Source: Lates calcarifer
Lineage: Eukaryota > Chordata > Actinopteri > Centropomidae
Length of the DNA stretch: 64,000 bases
NCBI RefSeq assembly: GCF_001640805.2
Contig: NC_066852.1
Span: forward strand, 4,944,194 to 5,008,193
Direction: 5' to 3'
In this document: piece after piece, positions 27,563 through 40,620 of the stretch
How positions within the stretch are numbered: position 1 is the stretch's first letter
Layout of the letters: every line of letters begins with the position of its first letter
Translations under genes and position numbers: made by a program
The notes under the pieces: model-generated
The model's database searches: none
What the model was told of the DNA's origin: nothing
Seen by the model: only the letters and a program-made list of their open reading frames with translations

Positions 27563-27600
27563 CATTTTGCTGTTATCACACATGTGATAACAGCAAAATG
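27563..27600. repeat. Perfect 17-bp-stem hairpin
   Basis: CATTTTGCTGTTATCAC and its exact reverse complement are separated by ACAT. Just upstream (27527-27551) is a tandem duplication of CAAAGTTTGAAA in slightly varied form. Confidence 0.95.
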
Positions 27601-28217
27601 TACTTAAGCATGAAAATATATTCATTTTATAGCCCCTTTCATTATGTGTTAATAATGTGTACATATGTGAAATCTTTTATCTCAGTGTAGCTCTACCAAG
27701 TCAAATGAATAAAATCTCTGGTCCAAGGGGTATGGTTTTGAACATCCATTATTTGAAGAGTGCAGTAGTAGAAGAGAGGCTGAGTGGATTGGCTCTATTA
27801 TGCACTGCAAATTAACCAGCAAAGAAAATGGACCTAGGGCTAGACTTAGTGGAGCACAAGGCTCTCTTTGCTTTAATATGTGTGTTTTTGTTGTTTACAC
27901 CCAGTGTGGTGTTTATACTGGTTACACCTAGATGTTGATTTCCTTGGCGATGCTCCATCCTGCTGTTTTTAGAAGCATGTGGCTATTTGATTTATATATT
28001 TGCATGCTGCAGCTGCCTCTGTGTCTGTGGCACTTCTTTTTTTATTTATTGTTGATTATTTTTGTTTGATTGCATGTTTTGTATGTGATTAAGTCTTAGT
28101 GAGAGGTTAAATGTTTATTATTGGTAGCTGTATGCATAGGCTGCAAATATTCAGAATACAGAAGGAAAATGATGACAAAGAGTGTTTTTTTTAATAAAAA
28201 GGGGATAAAAAACTAAT

Positions 28218-28697
28218 ATATCACATTGACATAAGTATTCAGACCCTTTACTATGAGGTTCCTCTCATTTCTCTGGATCATCTTTAAGACGTTTCTATAC
28301 CTTGCCTGTGGTCCTGTCATTGTAAATTAAGTTGAATGGATATGATCTGGAAAGACACACACCTATCTTTACATGGTCTCATAGCTGACTATGCATATCA
28401 GCGGAAAAAACAAGCCATGAGGTCCAAGGAACTGTCTGCAGAGCTCAGAGACAGGATTGTGTCAAGGCCCATATCTGGGGAAGGCTACTAACAACTTTCT
28501 GCAGCATTGAAGGTTCCCAAAAGCACAGTGGACTCCATAATTCTCACATGGATGAAGTGTGAAATAACTATGACTCTTCCTAGAACTGGTTGCCCAGCCA
28601 AACTGAGCAATCGGGGGAGAAGGCTTGGTAACAGAGGTGACCAAGAACCTGATGTTCACTCTGGCTGAGCTCCAGAGATCCTGTGTGGAGATAGAAG
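28218..28697 (+). pseudogene. Degenerate Tc1-like transposase remnant (5' part)
   Basis: The left end carries the known Tc1-type terminus with ACATAAGTATTCAGACCCTT. From about 28425 the sequence follows the DNA-binding (helix-turn-helix) part of a fish Tc1 transposase: GAGCTCAGAGACAGGATTGT, GCAGCATTGAAGGT, CAGCCAAACTGAGCAATCGG and CTGAGCTCCAGAG. There is an in-frame TAA at 28489-28491 and further frame damage. The catalytic DDE part and the right terminus are absent, and the leader is shortened by an internal deletion. It is a dead fossil. Confidence 0.8.
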
Positions 28698-28997
28698 TGG
28701 TTGTGCTTCTGGCAGTTTCTCCTAAGTCTCATGTCTGATTTCCTCCAGATATAATGCATGTGAAAAAGTACAGGGGTCTTAATGTACTGGTGGTGAGATA
28801 AAAACAAGGCTGTGGACAGTGAGGCTGTAGACAAGAGAATAGCCACGCTGGAGGCTCTGTGAGGCTTTAATACTTACTAAGAAAACCAAACTGTTAGACA
28901 GATAAACCAAAGTAACAGTAACAGAATCTTGACTGACAATGATTCTAAATGCAAAGTTTACTGACAGTTCACACAGTTCTAAACCTTACATGTCAAC

Positions 28998-29145
28998 CTA
29001 CTGCTGGTGCTAGAGGAAAAGTCAGGGAATCACCAAAGATAGTAAGACTCATTCTCTGGGGACCATGAATGACCATCAAAAATTCCATGCCATTGCATCC
29101 AGTGATCATTGAGATATTTTAGTCTGGACCAAAGACACTGCCGCT
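28998..29145 (+). repeat. Dispersed repeat R2, copy 1
   Basis: Follows an unclassified repeat common in fish: CTGGTGCTAGAGGAAAAGTC, CAGGGAATCACCAAAGAT, TCTGGGGACCATGAATGACC, CATTGAGATATTTTAGTCTG and GACCAAAGAC. Non-coding. Confidence 0.55.
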
Positions 29146-29394
29146 AACTTGGCTACAAACTATAAATGCAAAACACCATCCTGATGAGTGGCAGTGACTG
29201 CACCTTTCACGTCAGGGGCCATCATGCTCCTTTTGGAAAATGGGGGATTGTTCCCTTTGGGTTGGGAATGAATCATTTCCATAACAAAATGAAAGTATCT
29301 CGGGGCTTTGTTCACACTAGCAATATGCAACATGGAATTGACAGGCACATTGTTGCTGTGTCTGGATGACGTACCAGACTGTAACAGTAAAGAG

Positions 29395-29566
29395 AGAACT
29401 GAGGCTGAAGGCTATGCTCTTGAGTTACTGGTCAATGTACATTTCAGGTTTGATAAATGGTCATGGGTTTTGGTTAATGAGATTGCAGATACAGGTCGCT
29501 AAAATAAGTTTCCTTGACTGGGTTGTTTGGGCTTACCCTTAGAGACAGGGTAAGGGGCTCCTACAA
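29395..29566 (+). pseudogene. LINE reverse-transcriptase C-terminal fragment
   Basis: A short plus-strand stretch follows a fish LINE 3' coding region: GAAGGCTATGCTCTTGAGTT, then ATGGTCATGGGT, GAGATTGCAGATACAGG, CGCTAAAATAAGTTTCC and CTTAGAGACAGGGTAAGG, in the order expected for the coding pattern RIQAAEMSFLRRVAGLSLRDRVR. Stops disrupt it and nothing upstream of the C-terminal tail survives. The match is from recalled consensus. Confidence 0.6.
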
Positions 29567-30938
29567 CAGATTCTCATTATTCCCATAGACAGAATGGTGG
29601 TATAGTGTAACACATTCCCATACACACTCATTCTTTTCCATTTCATTCAATGAATCCATCCAAACAGCCACAAGATGCTCTGCCCGTAAGATTTAACAGT
29701 ATTCAAGAGAACAGTATACACTCTGAAGCACAGCATTACCGTAATTATTTCTTTTATGAAACACGGAACATAAAAAAGTAAAACAATTAAAAAAAATCAA
29801 TTGAACCATAAATGTGATTTGTGTTAAATAAGAATGAAGAGAATAAAGAAAAGAAGCTCTGCTCTAGATTCTTTTAGGGTGAGTCTGAACCTTTGACATC
29901 AAAGCATCTGCTCCTGTGCCAACATTCACTAAATCTATAATAGATGCTAACTCTTCTTTCATAACAAATTACGATGCAACTGGAACATCAAAGGAATCAC
30001 TGTCAGTGAGTTTTCCAATCTGCCATCTCATCTTGGAACAATAGACATCTGTGACAGATATCTCAGTTACATTCAGTGTTCTTGTCAGTGGTTATTGTTA
30101 ATTCAGAGGCACACCCTACACCAGGAGAAGGAACAAGAAAGAGCTCCAAACCTTCCAGCCTGGGAAGTATGATAAAACACTGGGGGGGGCTGCTCATGCT
30201 TTGGTGAGGTAGAAATAAACTAGGTTAGTTTTCCCACCGGCTGGTATAAGGCACAAGTGGTGACACATTCCTTCAAACTGCCAAGCTTTCTCAGTTCAAA
30301 GGCAGCTTTTCATATGGGACCCATTGCATCTTGTGTTCCAGGATCCAGTCCAAAGTAATGACAGCAGCACTGAAGTGAAACCAAATGGCAGAGTATGATG
30401 CATTGCGTAAATATATTACCTTGTGATCAGCATGAGAAAAGCACCACACACATGCTGGCTGAGATAGCTAGGTCTTTAATTCCTTCTAAGTGCAGACTTT
30501 CAGCCATGTGTTCACTTTATTGATGAGCTGACAGTGATTGGTCATAGTGCTGGCCCTTTGTATGTTTTTTTTTTATTATTATTATTATTTTTTTTTCAAT
30601 ATTTCTATATATTTTGTAGATCTGTCTTTATTTTCTTTTCAACCTTAGCTGATATTAAAGTAATCATGAAACAGCCACATATTTTACTTTTCAGACCTCG
30701 ACAATAAGAATTGAGAGAATCTCAGTTGGAGAATCCTTCAGCATATTCTTCCTTTCTCTATTTCCCTCCACACAGAGTATTCATGCTAACCCAGCTCACA
30801 CTAGTATCGAAAAGCATTTGAAATATTTCTGTGGCCAGTCTTTGTGTGTGCCAGCTAAAATAGTGTGCTGAAAGTAGACTAAAAAAGAGGAAAATGCATG
30901 TGGAACACTACCATTCAGTGGAAGGCAAAAATTATAGC

Positions 30939-30959
30939 AAAAAAAAAAAAAAAAAAAAA
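30939..30959. repeat. Poly-A run
   Basis: About 21 consecutive A residues; not preceded by a recognisable retroelement tail. Confidence 0.9.
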
Positions 30960-31137
30960 TTCAATTTGATTTAAAAAATGCAACTGTTAGATTATTAACA
31001 TTTCACTAATTCAAAATGTAATGGTAGGAGGTTCACAGTATCGGTAGCTCTAACCTAAATCAATCTGTACAGCCTCAGGCCTACACAGATAAATTGCATT
31101 CATTGCGACTGTGTTGATGTATTGATGATTACATTGT

Positions 31138-31400
31138 GGAACAGTCTCAGTTTAATTAAGTTTAGGGACAGAAACTACTTAGTTAGGTTTAAGAAAAGGT
31201 CATTGTATGAGTTAAACCTGGTTGTGGAACAGTCATGGGTTAAAAAACAACAATGGCCACTGGGTTAAAATGGGAACCTAATAGCAGTCACCCCGACCTC
31301 CTCCTATTATGGACTCCATTGCTCTTTAATACTACATCATCTGCTTTGTTCCCGTCATATTTGCTACGGCTGATAGAAAATAACTGAGTCATATTGAGGC
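31138..31400 (+). repeat. Dispersed repeat R1, copy 5
   Basis: Contains GGAACAGTCTCAG, ACTACTTAGTTAGGTTTAAG, AAAAGGTCATTG, GGAACAGTCATGGGTTAAAA, ACCCCGACCTCCTCC and ACATCATCTGCTTTGTTCCC, all shared with other R1 copies. Confidence 0.6.
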
Positions 31401-31664
31401 AGCAGAAAGCACTGGCATGACTGACCAACAAAAACCTACAGTCTTAAGCCAGTGGCGCAGCATTTCACACACATAAGACATAAAGGAGAACAAGCAGAGT
31501 GGAGTTTAGATGACAGAACAGTGAGTCCAGTGTAAACACCAGTCAACATTCTACAGCTGAAGTCAAAGGCAGAGGCCATCAGAAATAAACTGGGTCTGGG
31601 TTTAGTTAGTAGATTCATGTTATTTAACTTCATGTTTTGCTCTGATATGGTGTCATCAAAAATT

Positions 31665-31665
31665 G

Positions 31666-31747
<82 letters not shown>

Positions 31748-31768
31748 TTATTATTATTATTATTATTC
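31665..31768. repeat. Compound microsatellite A30-(AT)24-(TTA)8
   Basis: A run of about 30 A is followed directly by about 24 AT units and about 8 TTA units. The open frames across it (poly-Lys, Tyr-Ile repeats, and poly-Asn/Phe on the other strand) are artefacts of the repeat. Confidence 0.95.
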
Positions 31769-34648
31769 ACTCTCTCCTCACCACAGTCTCTCCAACATTT
31801 AGAGTTTTGCTTATCTTTATATTTACTTTGAATTTGTGGTGTTTTAAAATATAGAATAAATATAGAACAGTTTGAATTCAAATCTTACACTCACACTCGC
31901 ACACACACAGCTTGTATAGAGAGAGTAATAATAATAGTAAAAGTAATAACAATAATGTTTGTACAATGAAACACATGCAAATGGAACCCCAACAAAATCT
32001 TGTTGCATTACATATTAATGGTCAGTTTTTGCTGATATCACTTTAGTTGTTTATGTATGTACTCAGTTATATTTGAGAATGTAGTAGAGTTGAAGTAGAC
32101 TTTATTATATGAAAATGAAACCCTGTTTATAGATAGTAATATTTTCAGATACTTAAACTTTTATAATAGTATATTACAGTATGATAACATGGCAAACATG
32201 AACATGTCTACAGCAAGTTGGTTTCAAGTTTCAACTAACACCACACTGTTACAATTTAACACTGCACACTGTCATTGTTTATTACAACAAGAATCCTCCA
32301 TAAAATAAAGATATGTTTTGATGCTCTAAATGATTCAGAATCTTTTTTGTTTTGTTTGTTTTGCCGTCATTATTTGCTTGTCAGGTGATCAAACATGCAT
32401 TGTTATTTGAAAAAACTAAAAGCTTTGATGTCACCTGAGTCTGATTAACAAGCACAAAAGATGCTGTACAACTGGGATTACTGTAAAAAACAAAGTTTGA
32501 CAGGAAACGTACTGCATGGATATTTCCATATGCTGTGTTTGCTGATCTGCAACCCAATCTCATAATTTAAAATTCCATTTTGACAGTACTCATGAATTGT
32601 AACCGGTGACTAGTAAAAGTAATCTCTGGTTGATTTTACATGGAGAAGAATGCATCATTTGATTCTCATACAGCATGGCTCAAACTCACAAAATGTCCAG
32701 TCAGCCTACAAATTAAATGACTGGCAGTGTGATATGAATGTGCACTTTAAAAATGGAAAGAGACAAAGTGACTACTATCGAGATTGCATTTTCTTGCATT
32801 TTCTCCTCCTTTCCGTGTCCTGAGTCTCTTCCACTCCACATCCTTGGCTTCTGTCTTTTCATGCCTGAAGTCTTGTTTTCACACAACAGATTTTTAAGGT
32901 TTGTGCCAAATTAAAATGTAATGCATCCTGCAGTGCATCAAGGGACTATCTTGCTGAACATTTGTATTCTCATGCAGGTGGAGGCATTGTGCAGTAACAA
33001 CAATTCAAACATAAGATATTGTTTGTACCTACACTGCACCCTCGAACTTTACATCCAGACTGTATGGATGTTCCCAGCTGAGTGCAACATTTAATATAAG
33101 CTAGCTCACTATTTTAAAGCCATGAAGTTACATATGTGCTGGTTGTTGTATATTTTTTGGAAACCAAATTTTGGTCAGAGTCGGTAGAATAATGCATTCT
33201 GAATCTGACCTTGTGCACCTTCAATGCCCAATGTCTGTGGCCAGCAGGTAACCACTTCATGGACATTAAGTACAGCAGGTACATCAGTTATGCTGCATGG
33301 CTCTACAACAGCCAGACAATGCAGGGACATTTTACAGCACAGCAGAAGCGTACCATAAAAAGCCACTGTTCCCTCATTATGTTCTGGTAATACTTAAACC
33401 ACAGGCTGCAGAAGAAAGTCAGTTGTCTTTTCAAAAACCTTTCTTGCTTCCCTAATTACCAAAGAACTGCAATGTACAAAATGGAGATATCTAGCTCATT
33501 CCTAACTTTTTTTCTTTTAGGAAAAAAAAAAAAAAGGTCAGCAGTTCTGAATTTGTCAGACAGCCTGACAAGGAAAACTGAACCAATTACAAAGACAAAA
33601 GAAGGAGGCCATTCCCTTTATTAGATATTTGAAATTCGGAGTGTTAGGTGATGCCCTTATTTTGTTCACTTCCTGTTCAAGCAAAAGGACACTGTAGAGA
33701 TCTACTCATAATCTCTCATGAGGAGGATGTCACTGACAGGTCACAGAAGAAGGAAGATCAGGATCATACTGTCATCCAACACAATGGGACTTTAAAAGAA
33801 CATCACTGCATTCCCCAGATGTATACAAAGTATCAGGTAACAAACCTCTATAAAGGTTGAGTTTGGCTTCATTGATGAGTTGTTTGTGCATGTTTTGTTT
33901 CACAAAGGTCATGCAAATGATCTTTCATGTAATCCAAGCCTACAATATTACAAATACACCCTTTTCAGGCTGTAATAGAAGCTTTACTCTTGGCATGCTA
34001 AGTACAACTGAAGGCCCAATAACAGGATAAATCAATGGGATGGGAAAGGGATGTATCACATATTACTTTTTCAGTCTAAGCTCTTATCAAGAGAGTCATG
34101 CAGTTCAATGGGTACAAATGCTGTTTTACAGTGAGTGTGATATCCACAATGAATCAACATTCCAAGTAGCCAAAATCAAAGCCTTAATGTTAGACTGCGG
34201 ACAGATAGGTAGTGTCAGATTATGGCTTCTTCTCAGTGGCTATGGGCAAACTTAAGAAATGTGTCAAAATAGTATTATATGGCTCCCACTTCAGATCAAT
34301 ACTATTCTGTTTCAAAGCACAGATGTTGGGAGTGGACAGAGAAAATGCACACACTACTGCTGAAGAGGTAAAAATATCTCCAGTAAATTTTACCAGCTCT
34401 CACATGGCAATACTAGCGTGTGTACAGATACATGACTATGGCACTTCATAACTCTGTTTCCAAATCAAGCTTTACAGTTTTTCTGCAAAGTGTTATAAAT
34501 ATTCTAGTTTTACACTGACATTTATTAATTTGGCAAATGCTTTTGTCTAAAGCCAGGGACAAATTTACATTTTTGATGTATATAATGCTGTCAGGAAGTT
34601 AGACTCGGTGGTTTGAAACTGGTAGATGGCTACAAGACTGACTGAAAG

Positions 34649-34673
34649 TTTTTTTTTTTTTTTTTTTTTTTTT
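34649..34673. repeat. Poly-T run
   Basis: 25 consecutive T residues, possibly the tail of an antisense retroelement, but none is recognisable beside it. Confidence 0.9.
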
Positions 34674-35685
34674 CTACAGTTGCCAACATTGTCACAGTAT
34701 TTGGTTAAGACTCAGTTTAAGCTGGTAAATTAAATTAAAAAGTAATTTAATGCAAAATTTGGTGGTTGGAGAAAATTTGATTGCATGTATGTAGGTAGGT
34801 ATGTATCCATGTATGCAGAGAGACACCCACAGATACAGAATGATCATGACCAATGATATTACACTTGTTTTTAAATATACTTACTCAGACGACTCCTGAG
34901 CACATCCTCTTTGCTGCTGCTCCCTGCTGTGAGTGCATCACTGATTTCACAGCAGGGCAAGACAAGTTCCATCATGTTTGGTTTGATCTGTACCATAGTG
35001 CTGCCTTCACTCTGAATCCACATTTACCTTGGTACTTGTCATTGAGGATTTGAGTCTAATAGAACTTTCTGACTAATGTGGACTGTTGATATTTAATTAA
35101 GGAGACCGTATACACACCACTGATGTTTAGAAAGTTGGCAGTCCAGATGTATGCTAATGCGTCAGCATGTGTAAAAGCAAATGATGCTGATCTATCATCC
35201 AGTCATCAGTTTTGTGTGCTACTGTGCAGGAGAAATAAGCTTTCCCAACCCCATTATTAAAGAATCTGAAGAGTAGAGGCGGGGGATAGTGTACCTTCAG
35301 TGCACTATCCAGGCTACAGTCCGCTTTCTAATATAAGGTAATTCCTTAACTGTAATACAAAGAAAAAATGCTTTATTTCCATAATCAGGGTAAGGAAATT
35401 CCACAACTACAATTATCTTGGAGAACACTGATTTATCTGCTGTATACAGGTAACCAGGTTTCTAATCAGCTTTTTACAAGTGCACATGTGCATGACAAAT
35501 ATCTCAAACAGGGAAAGCAGCAGCTGAGCCGCTGGATGAAAGGAGAAATCATTACAAAGAGTAACGAGTCCTTGCATTTAAAATACCTCAATCAGAAATG
35601 TTATTCCACCACTGAACATTTGACTGGTTGTTAAATTCAGAAACTTTCAAACTGTGAGCAGTTCAGCTCTGTCTGCCTGTCATGT

Positions 35686-35711
35686 CACACACACACACAC
35701 ACACACATACA
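35686..35711. repeat. (CA)n microsatellite
   Basis: About 12 units with one CATA interruption. Confidence 0.9.
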
Positions 35712-36885
35712 CAATCACACACAATCACACAATGTTGAGAGAAATAAGATTCCTGAAGTGCCGCATGTACATGCAAATTAGCAGTAACAAGGTTATTTAC
35801 AGTAAGTCCAAGTAAACACCCTCCTTGAGGGTGTGCAAAATATAGGCAGGTATGTAGTGGGGGGATGGGTGGATTGATGTTCTTTTGATTCTAGGAAATG
35901 ATGCGTTGGGGCTAGTCTTCTCCTTAATATTTCTTAAGTATGGGTATTTTAAGTAGAAATGGGCAACCATTGTTTGACCAAATCTAGCATATGACATTTA
36001 CTGAAGTTCTCAGCAGACAAGACTGAATAAATTTGTAATACAAGTGATATAGTTTCTTAGATGGAAACAGCCAAAATTGCAAAAAAAGTCCAGGCGGGAC
36101 ACACAACCCCAAGTCTTTCCTTTGCCAACATAGAATTAATGATTGGTGGATATCTTATACAGACTGCATACAATTCATGTTTCACTTGATTTAAAGCATA
36201 ACTGTGACCTGAGTGCATCTAAGACAAACAAGACAAAATGTGGGTGACATTATTCTATATCTCAACCACATACTTGCCTTCGCAGACTGTATGCATGATT
36301 GGGTTGGCAGTTGCACGGAGAATAAGGGGTAACAGACTTGGAAATATCCCAAATATCCCAATCTGGCAAGTGTTCACTGACAACATTTTTCATTTGTTTT
36401 CTACCATAATATCTGAGCCACAATAACACATCTGCTTGTATTAACTACTGCATTACTACACTGTTCAACGGTTATGTACACACATAGCTCTTGTTTTAAA
36501 ATCTTGACTTGAAGCATGAGACACAAAGTGCTTATTAATGTTTAACTGAAAGAATGATCTTTCACTAACCTTAATCAATCAAAGAGCCAGTAATTATGTA
36601 ATTATGTTTGGTGCCACAATATATATTTGGGAAAACAATTTAGAAAAATAAAGGCATAATTTCCAGGAGACAAGATTGCTAAAACAGATTCTAATTAAAC
36701 AGCATTCATGTAATAATATACTAAATCAAACTAATAGTCTGCTTTAGATATATGCTTCGGGAGATATCATACCAGTTGAGATTTGCCTGGCCTGATGTAC
36801 CAAAGGTAGATCAACACCAAAACCGATTAGCATCTGTCTTAATGCTGGGATTCTATGCTTCTCTGCTTGGCAGTTTCTGTTAAAA

Positions 36886-37025
36886 AGATAGATGTGGGTT
36901 GAACCCCTGCAATGGACTAGCTTCCTGTCCAAAGGGGTGTATGGCTAAGCTGCTTCACGCCTCAAAAACAGGAGATAATCTCCTTAGCAATGGGCACCAT
37001 CAGCTCAAACAGGGCTTCCTTTTAA
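36886..37025 (+). repeat. Possible SINE/LINE 3'-tail remnant
   Basis: GCAATGGACTAGCTTCCTGT, CCAAAGGGGTGTA, CTGCTTCACGCC, AACAGGAGATAATCTCC and CTCAAACAGGGCTT follow, in order, a recurring fish repeat tail. Assigned from memory; limits are rough. Confidence 0.4.
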
Positions 37026-38907
37026 GATTAGACAGACTGACTACCCATCAGTTGAGTGTATCATTGTTCAGTTTTGATGCTCTTTCATCTAATGAAAACA
37101 TCTTAATAAAATCAGGTGGAGCGATTAGGATGCTTATGTATCCCAGAATTAGGCCTCAGGGTAGCAGAAACTGCAGGGTGAGATTTAAAATAGTCTCAGA
37201 GCAAATAATTAATACTACAGACAGTGTTGCTGAATATAAAGCATCAAAGAATTTATATGAATGAAAGCCAAGGAAGCTGGTTTAACATCTCTGCATGTGT
37301 TCATCATGTGAACACGGTCATTGTATGAAACTGGAAAATGAAAACACGGCAGCCTAGGCCAAACAGCCATTGAGCTCTGCAGGTGAGAAATTGAAAGTGA
37401 AATCCCCACCAGCCTCGGGAAAGAACAAGCACTTTTAAATGTGTTACACAAGCAAAGCTTATAGGGCTTACTCTCCAATTCGAGTTATCCTAATGTTGTG
37501 GAATATTTCAAATGCCTCATTACTTGCATTTTGTAAGAAAGGGAGAAGCCTCTCTCTACTCTATAATGAGCCCTGAAGCTTATTAGACCAGTGTGCATTG
37601 AATTGAAAGGACCGATGCTTTCTTTTTTCTCCCTCTCTTTATGGTAGAGACAGGCTTGGGTCCTAATCAGAAAAACACAGAGCCACATCATTACACTTGA
37701 CGAAACTAAAGAGGATAATCCTGTAGTCCATTTAGGGTATTTTATAATTGAATTGAATTGCTCTTGCTTTCTAACATATCATGGTGTACTGGCATTGAGG
37801 AGATGCCATATGTTTCTCTCAACTGATATCTTCAAATGGACATGGACATGGAGCAAATGTAAGAAGCGTTGGCGATGAAGAGCCTCCCCAGGGTCCGGAC
37901 CCATGTTGGCAATGTGTGGCAGTACAGCTGAGAAGGCTAAACAGAATAACAAGTTATCTGTTCACTGCCTCCTTCATCTTAACTCACAGTGGAAGCAATA
38001 TACAGACTTGATTTTACCAAAAAAAGTCTAGGTGTAGTATATTAGAACTCTTGGCACCTTTGTAAAAAAAAAAAAAAAAATAAAAAATAACTGTCAAAAG
38101 CTAAAAGATAATCATTTGTATATTTTCAGGAAACAACTCTTTTTTTAAAATGCAAAGTTGTGACAAGTTACTATTACTTTGACCACTCTATACAGCTATA
38201 TACACAGTTCAACCTCTGAATTCAGGGCATTAGGACACTAAAGGGGCATTAAACTGTACAACCACTGCACTGTGTCATGCATAGTGTATTTCAAGGCCTC
38301 CTCTCTTTGCACTCAGACTTTACATAAACCTAAGTGCTGACACTGACACTGGAGTGTTACAATCTGAATGCATGAGGAATCCAAACATGGGGCATTGTTA
38401 GTAGCTTCAAGATGCCCATTACTAGTTTATATCTATTGCAAATGGGTTTGTATCCTACTCCACTTGAATCAATGGGATCCCTGTAATCTTACTGATACAG
38501 GTAAATTTTTTGTAGTGACAAACTGTAAACATCACTCAAAATATGAATGTGTGAGGAATGTGGGTTACCACAGATATGGCACAACAAAATATCAATCTGG
38601 AATACTTTAAATCTTATATTAATCCCTGGGCATATGATGAGGTTTATGATAAACCCCAGTGTAACAACTACAGGCTGATTGAAACTGTTTTTGAAAAATT
38701 ATCTTTCTTGGACAGCTGTTAAGATTTTGGTGTGGTGGTCATAATTTAACAATTTGTTGTTTAGATATGTATGTAACTATGTGTACTTAACATCAACAGG
38801 GTATCAAGGTAACAAGCTAAGTATAATTATGTCTTTGTTTATCCTGGTTGTAATGATGAGAGAAACAAATTATTTAAACAATACTATAAAATGATTCCAG
38901 GAAATGT

Positions 38908-38965
38908 TGAAGGAATACTTTAACATTTTTGGAAATACACCCATCTGCTTTCTTAGTACCATTTG
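38908..38965 (+). repeat. Short remnant of a common fish MITE-like repeat
   Basis: GGAATACTTTAACATTTTTG and GAAATACACCCATCTGCTTT, then CTTAG, match the start of a frequent fish repeat (usual form GAAATACGCTTATTTGCTTTC). The remainder of the element is not recognisable. Confidence 0.35.
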
Positions 38966-39136
38966 TGTGGCCAGGTCTCCAGTTACTTCCCCTTGACTGC
39001 AAAATGATTTTCGACCTTCGCCAGCTCCACAAGTAATCCTGTTGACTAGTAATGGGGGATTCTATCACGCACAACATTAGATTAGCATTGCCAGCCACTG
39101 TTTACTGTCTACCTGGGGCCATAGTTTCTGACATAA

Positions 39137-39310
39137 GCCCCTTTTGCACAGATTTCTCACAATATTGGTGCTCAGAAAACTCTCATGTATACCACTTTTG
39201 CTTGAAGTGACTCTGACTACTTCTACTGCCAGCCTAAAGGTTGGACAATAAGGCCCCCCATTCCGCCTCCATACCTTTTAGACAGAATGCTAAGGAGAAG
39301 TAAAAGGGGC
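39137..39310. mobile_element. Candidate small MITE
   Basis: GCCCCTTTT at 39137 is mirrored by AAAAGGGGC ending at 39310. The flanks share CATA on both sides (one base offset on the left), compatible with a short target duplication. Total 174 bp, no coding. The inverted repeat is only 9 bp, so this is tentative. Confidence 0.35.
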
Positions 39311-39629
39311 CATAGAGGCTAGTATTAGAGTATGCCATTACTTACATATCATAAACTCATGCACACTCCACCACTAGTTTTAGCATCATTGTAATCCATG
39401 TTGGTGTCAATAAGGTAAGGATGAAGCACTCTGAGATTACATGAGAAACCCAAGACAAAATGTTTGAGTTTGTCAGACACATCAGTCAGAATCAATTAGT
39501 TGTGTCTGGCCCCTTACACCCGAGGGGTAATGATGAGATGTATAGTCAGCTTACTGCACTGTCTAGCTCATCACTGTGGTTAGAAGGGATTTGGTTTTGT
39601 TGATAAATGGCCTTCTTTCTTGGGCTGTC

Positions 39630-40620
39630 CTGACCTGCTCTCTCTTAAATCTAGGACTATAAACAGGTGTCTATGTAACATTAGGGACTTAATGCTTGGC
39701 AAGTCAGAGTTGATTGGAGAGTCTACTAGGTTCATCAGTTGTGCGGTTTTGGATTCTAGTAGCTTCTAGTAGTTTTCCAGCCAAGGAAATCATTAGACAG
39801 TCAGACTGAGGCTGTCACCATCCCCTGCCATATTGCTCACAAGTTCCCTAAATATATGAATAACAAAGAACTAATTATAATCCCCACCACTGATGGTACT
39901 GAAGTGTCCCACAAAACACTTGATAAAATCCCTAAAAACTAAATTCCTGGGGTAATCACAGTTCCATACTGTCACATGCACGCCAAATTTTCTGCTAAAA
40001 AGAGTTATTCCAAGAAATGCATCAACTACTAGCAGCTCTATGCATTGGCAAATTACTAAAAGCTCCAGTCTCAATAAAACCCTCAAGTTTGGTTTTACAA
40101 ATTTAAAATCATTACAGACTTAAGCCTTACTGATAAATTATGTCTGGATGTGATTGGTTTATGTGAAACAAGGCTTAAACCAAACCCATCTAACTGGTAG
40201 ATGAAGTTTCTCCACCTGTGTAAACCAACGCCCATGTTGCTCAACCTACTAAACTAGGTGAACGTGTTGCCTAAATCTACAAATATATTTTCAATTTCCT
40301 TTTAACTTAAAATTACATTCAACTCATTTGACACTTATTTTGACACTTGTCATACTCTATAGCCACGTGGCCCTTGTTCCCAATTTTTAGGGGAATTTGG
40401 CAAATTTATCTATGTCTTTTTACTTGTTTAGATGAGATTCTAATCATAGGTAATTTTCACCTGAAAAAAGCTTCTGATCCTCCAAGTAAAGCCTCTTGCA
40501 TTTGATACTGTTGGTTTCACCCTGTTTGGTCATGAAGCTACAGTATTTTGCAGCAGGATAGTGGTTTGTGACCTGTCTGTCTCTCCCATCATATTCATTA
40601 TGTCAGAATAAGGTTTGTGC
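39630..40620 (+). pseudogene. Degraded non-LTR retrotransposon (LINE) endonuclease region
   Basis: In shifting plus frames the sequence resembles the AP-type endonuclease of L2/Rex1-like LINEs. DKLCLDVIGLCETRLKPN (about 40128-40185) corresponds to the DVLCLTETWL block, and DEILIIGNFHLKKASDPPSK (about 40434-40490) to the block ending GDFN. Stops and frameshifts occur throughout and no intact ORF remains. The outer limits are approximate. Clade assignment is from recalled motifs only. Confidence 0.6.

Noticed and set aside
28690..28725. Inverted continuation of the Tc1 transposase
   Set aside because: About 30 bases look like the reverse complement of the next transposase segment, but the match does not extend, so I do not claim an inversion.
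31617..31881. Open frames with poly-Lys, Tyr-Ile, Ile and Asn runs on both strands
   Set aside because: They are translations of the A/AT/TTA compound microsatellite.
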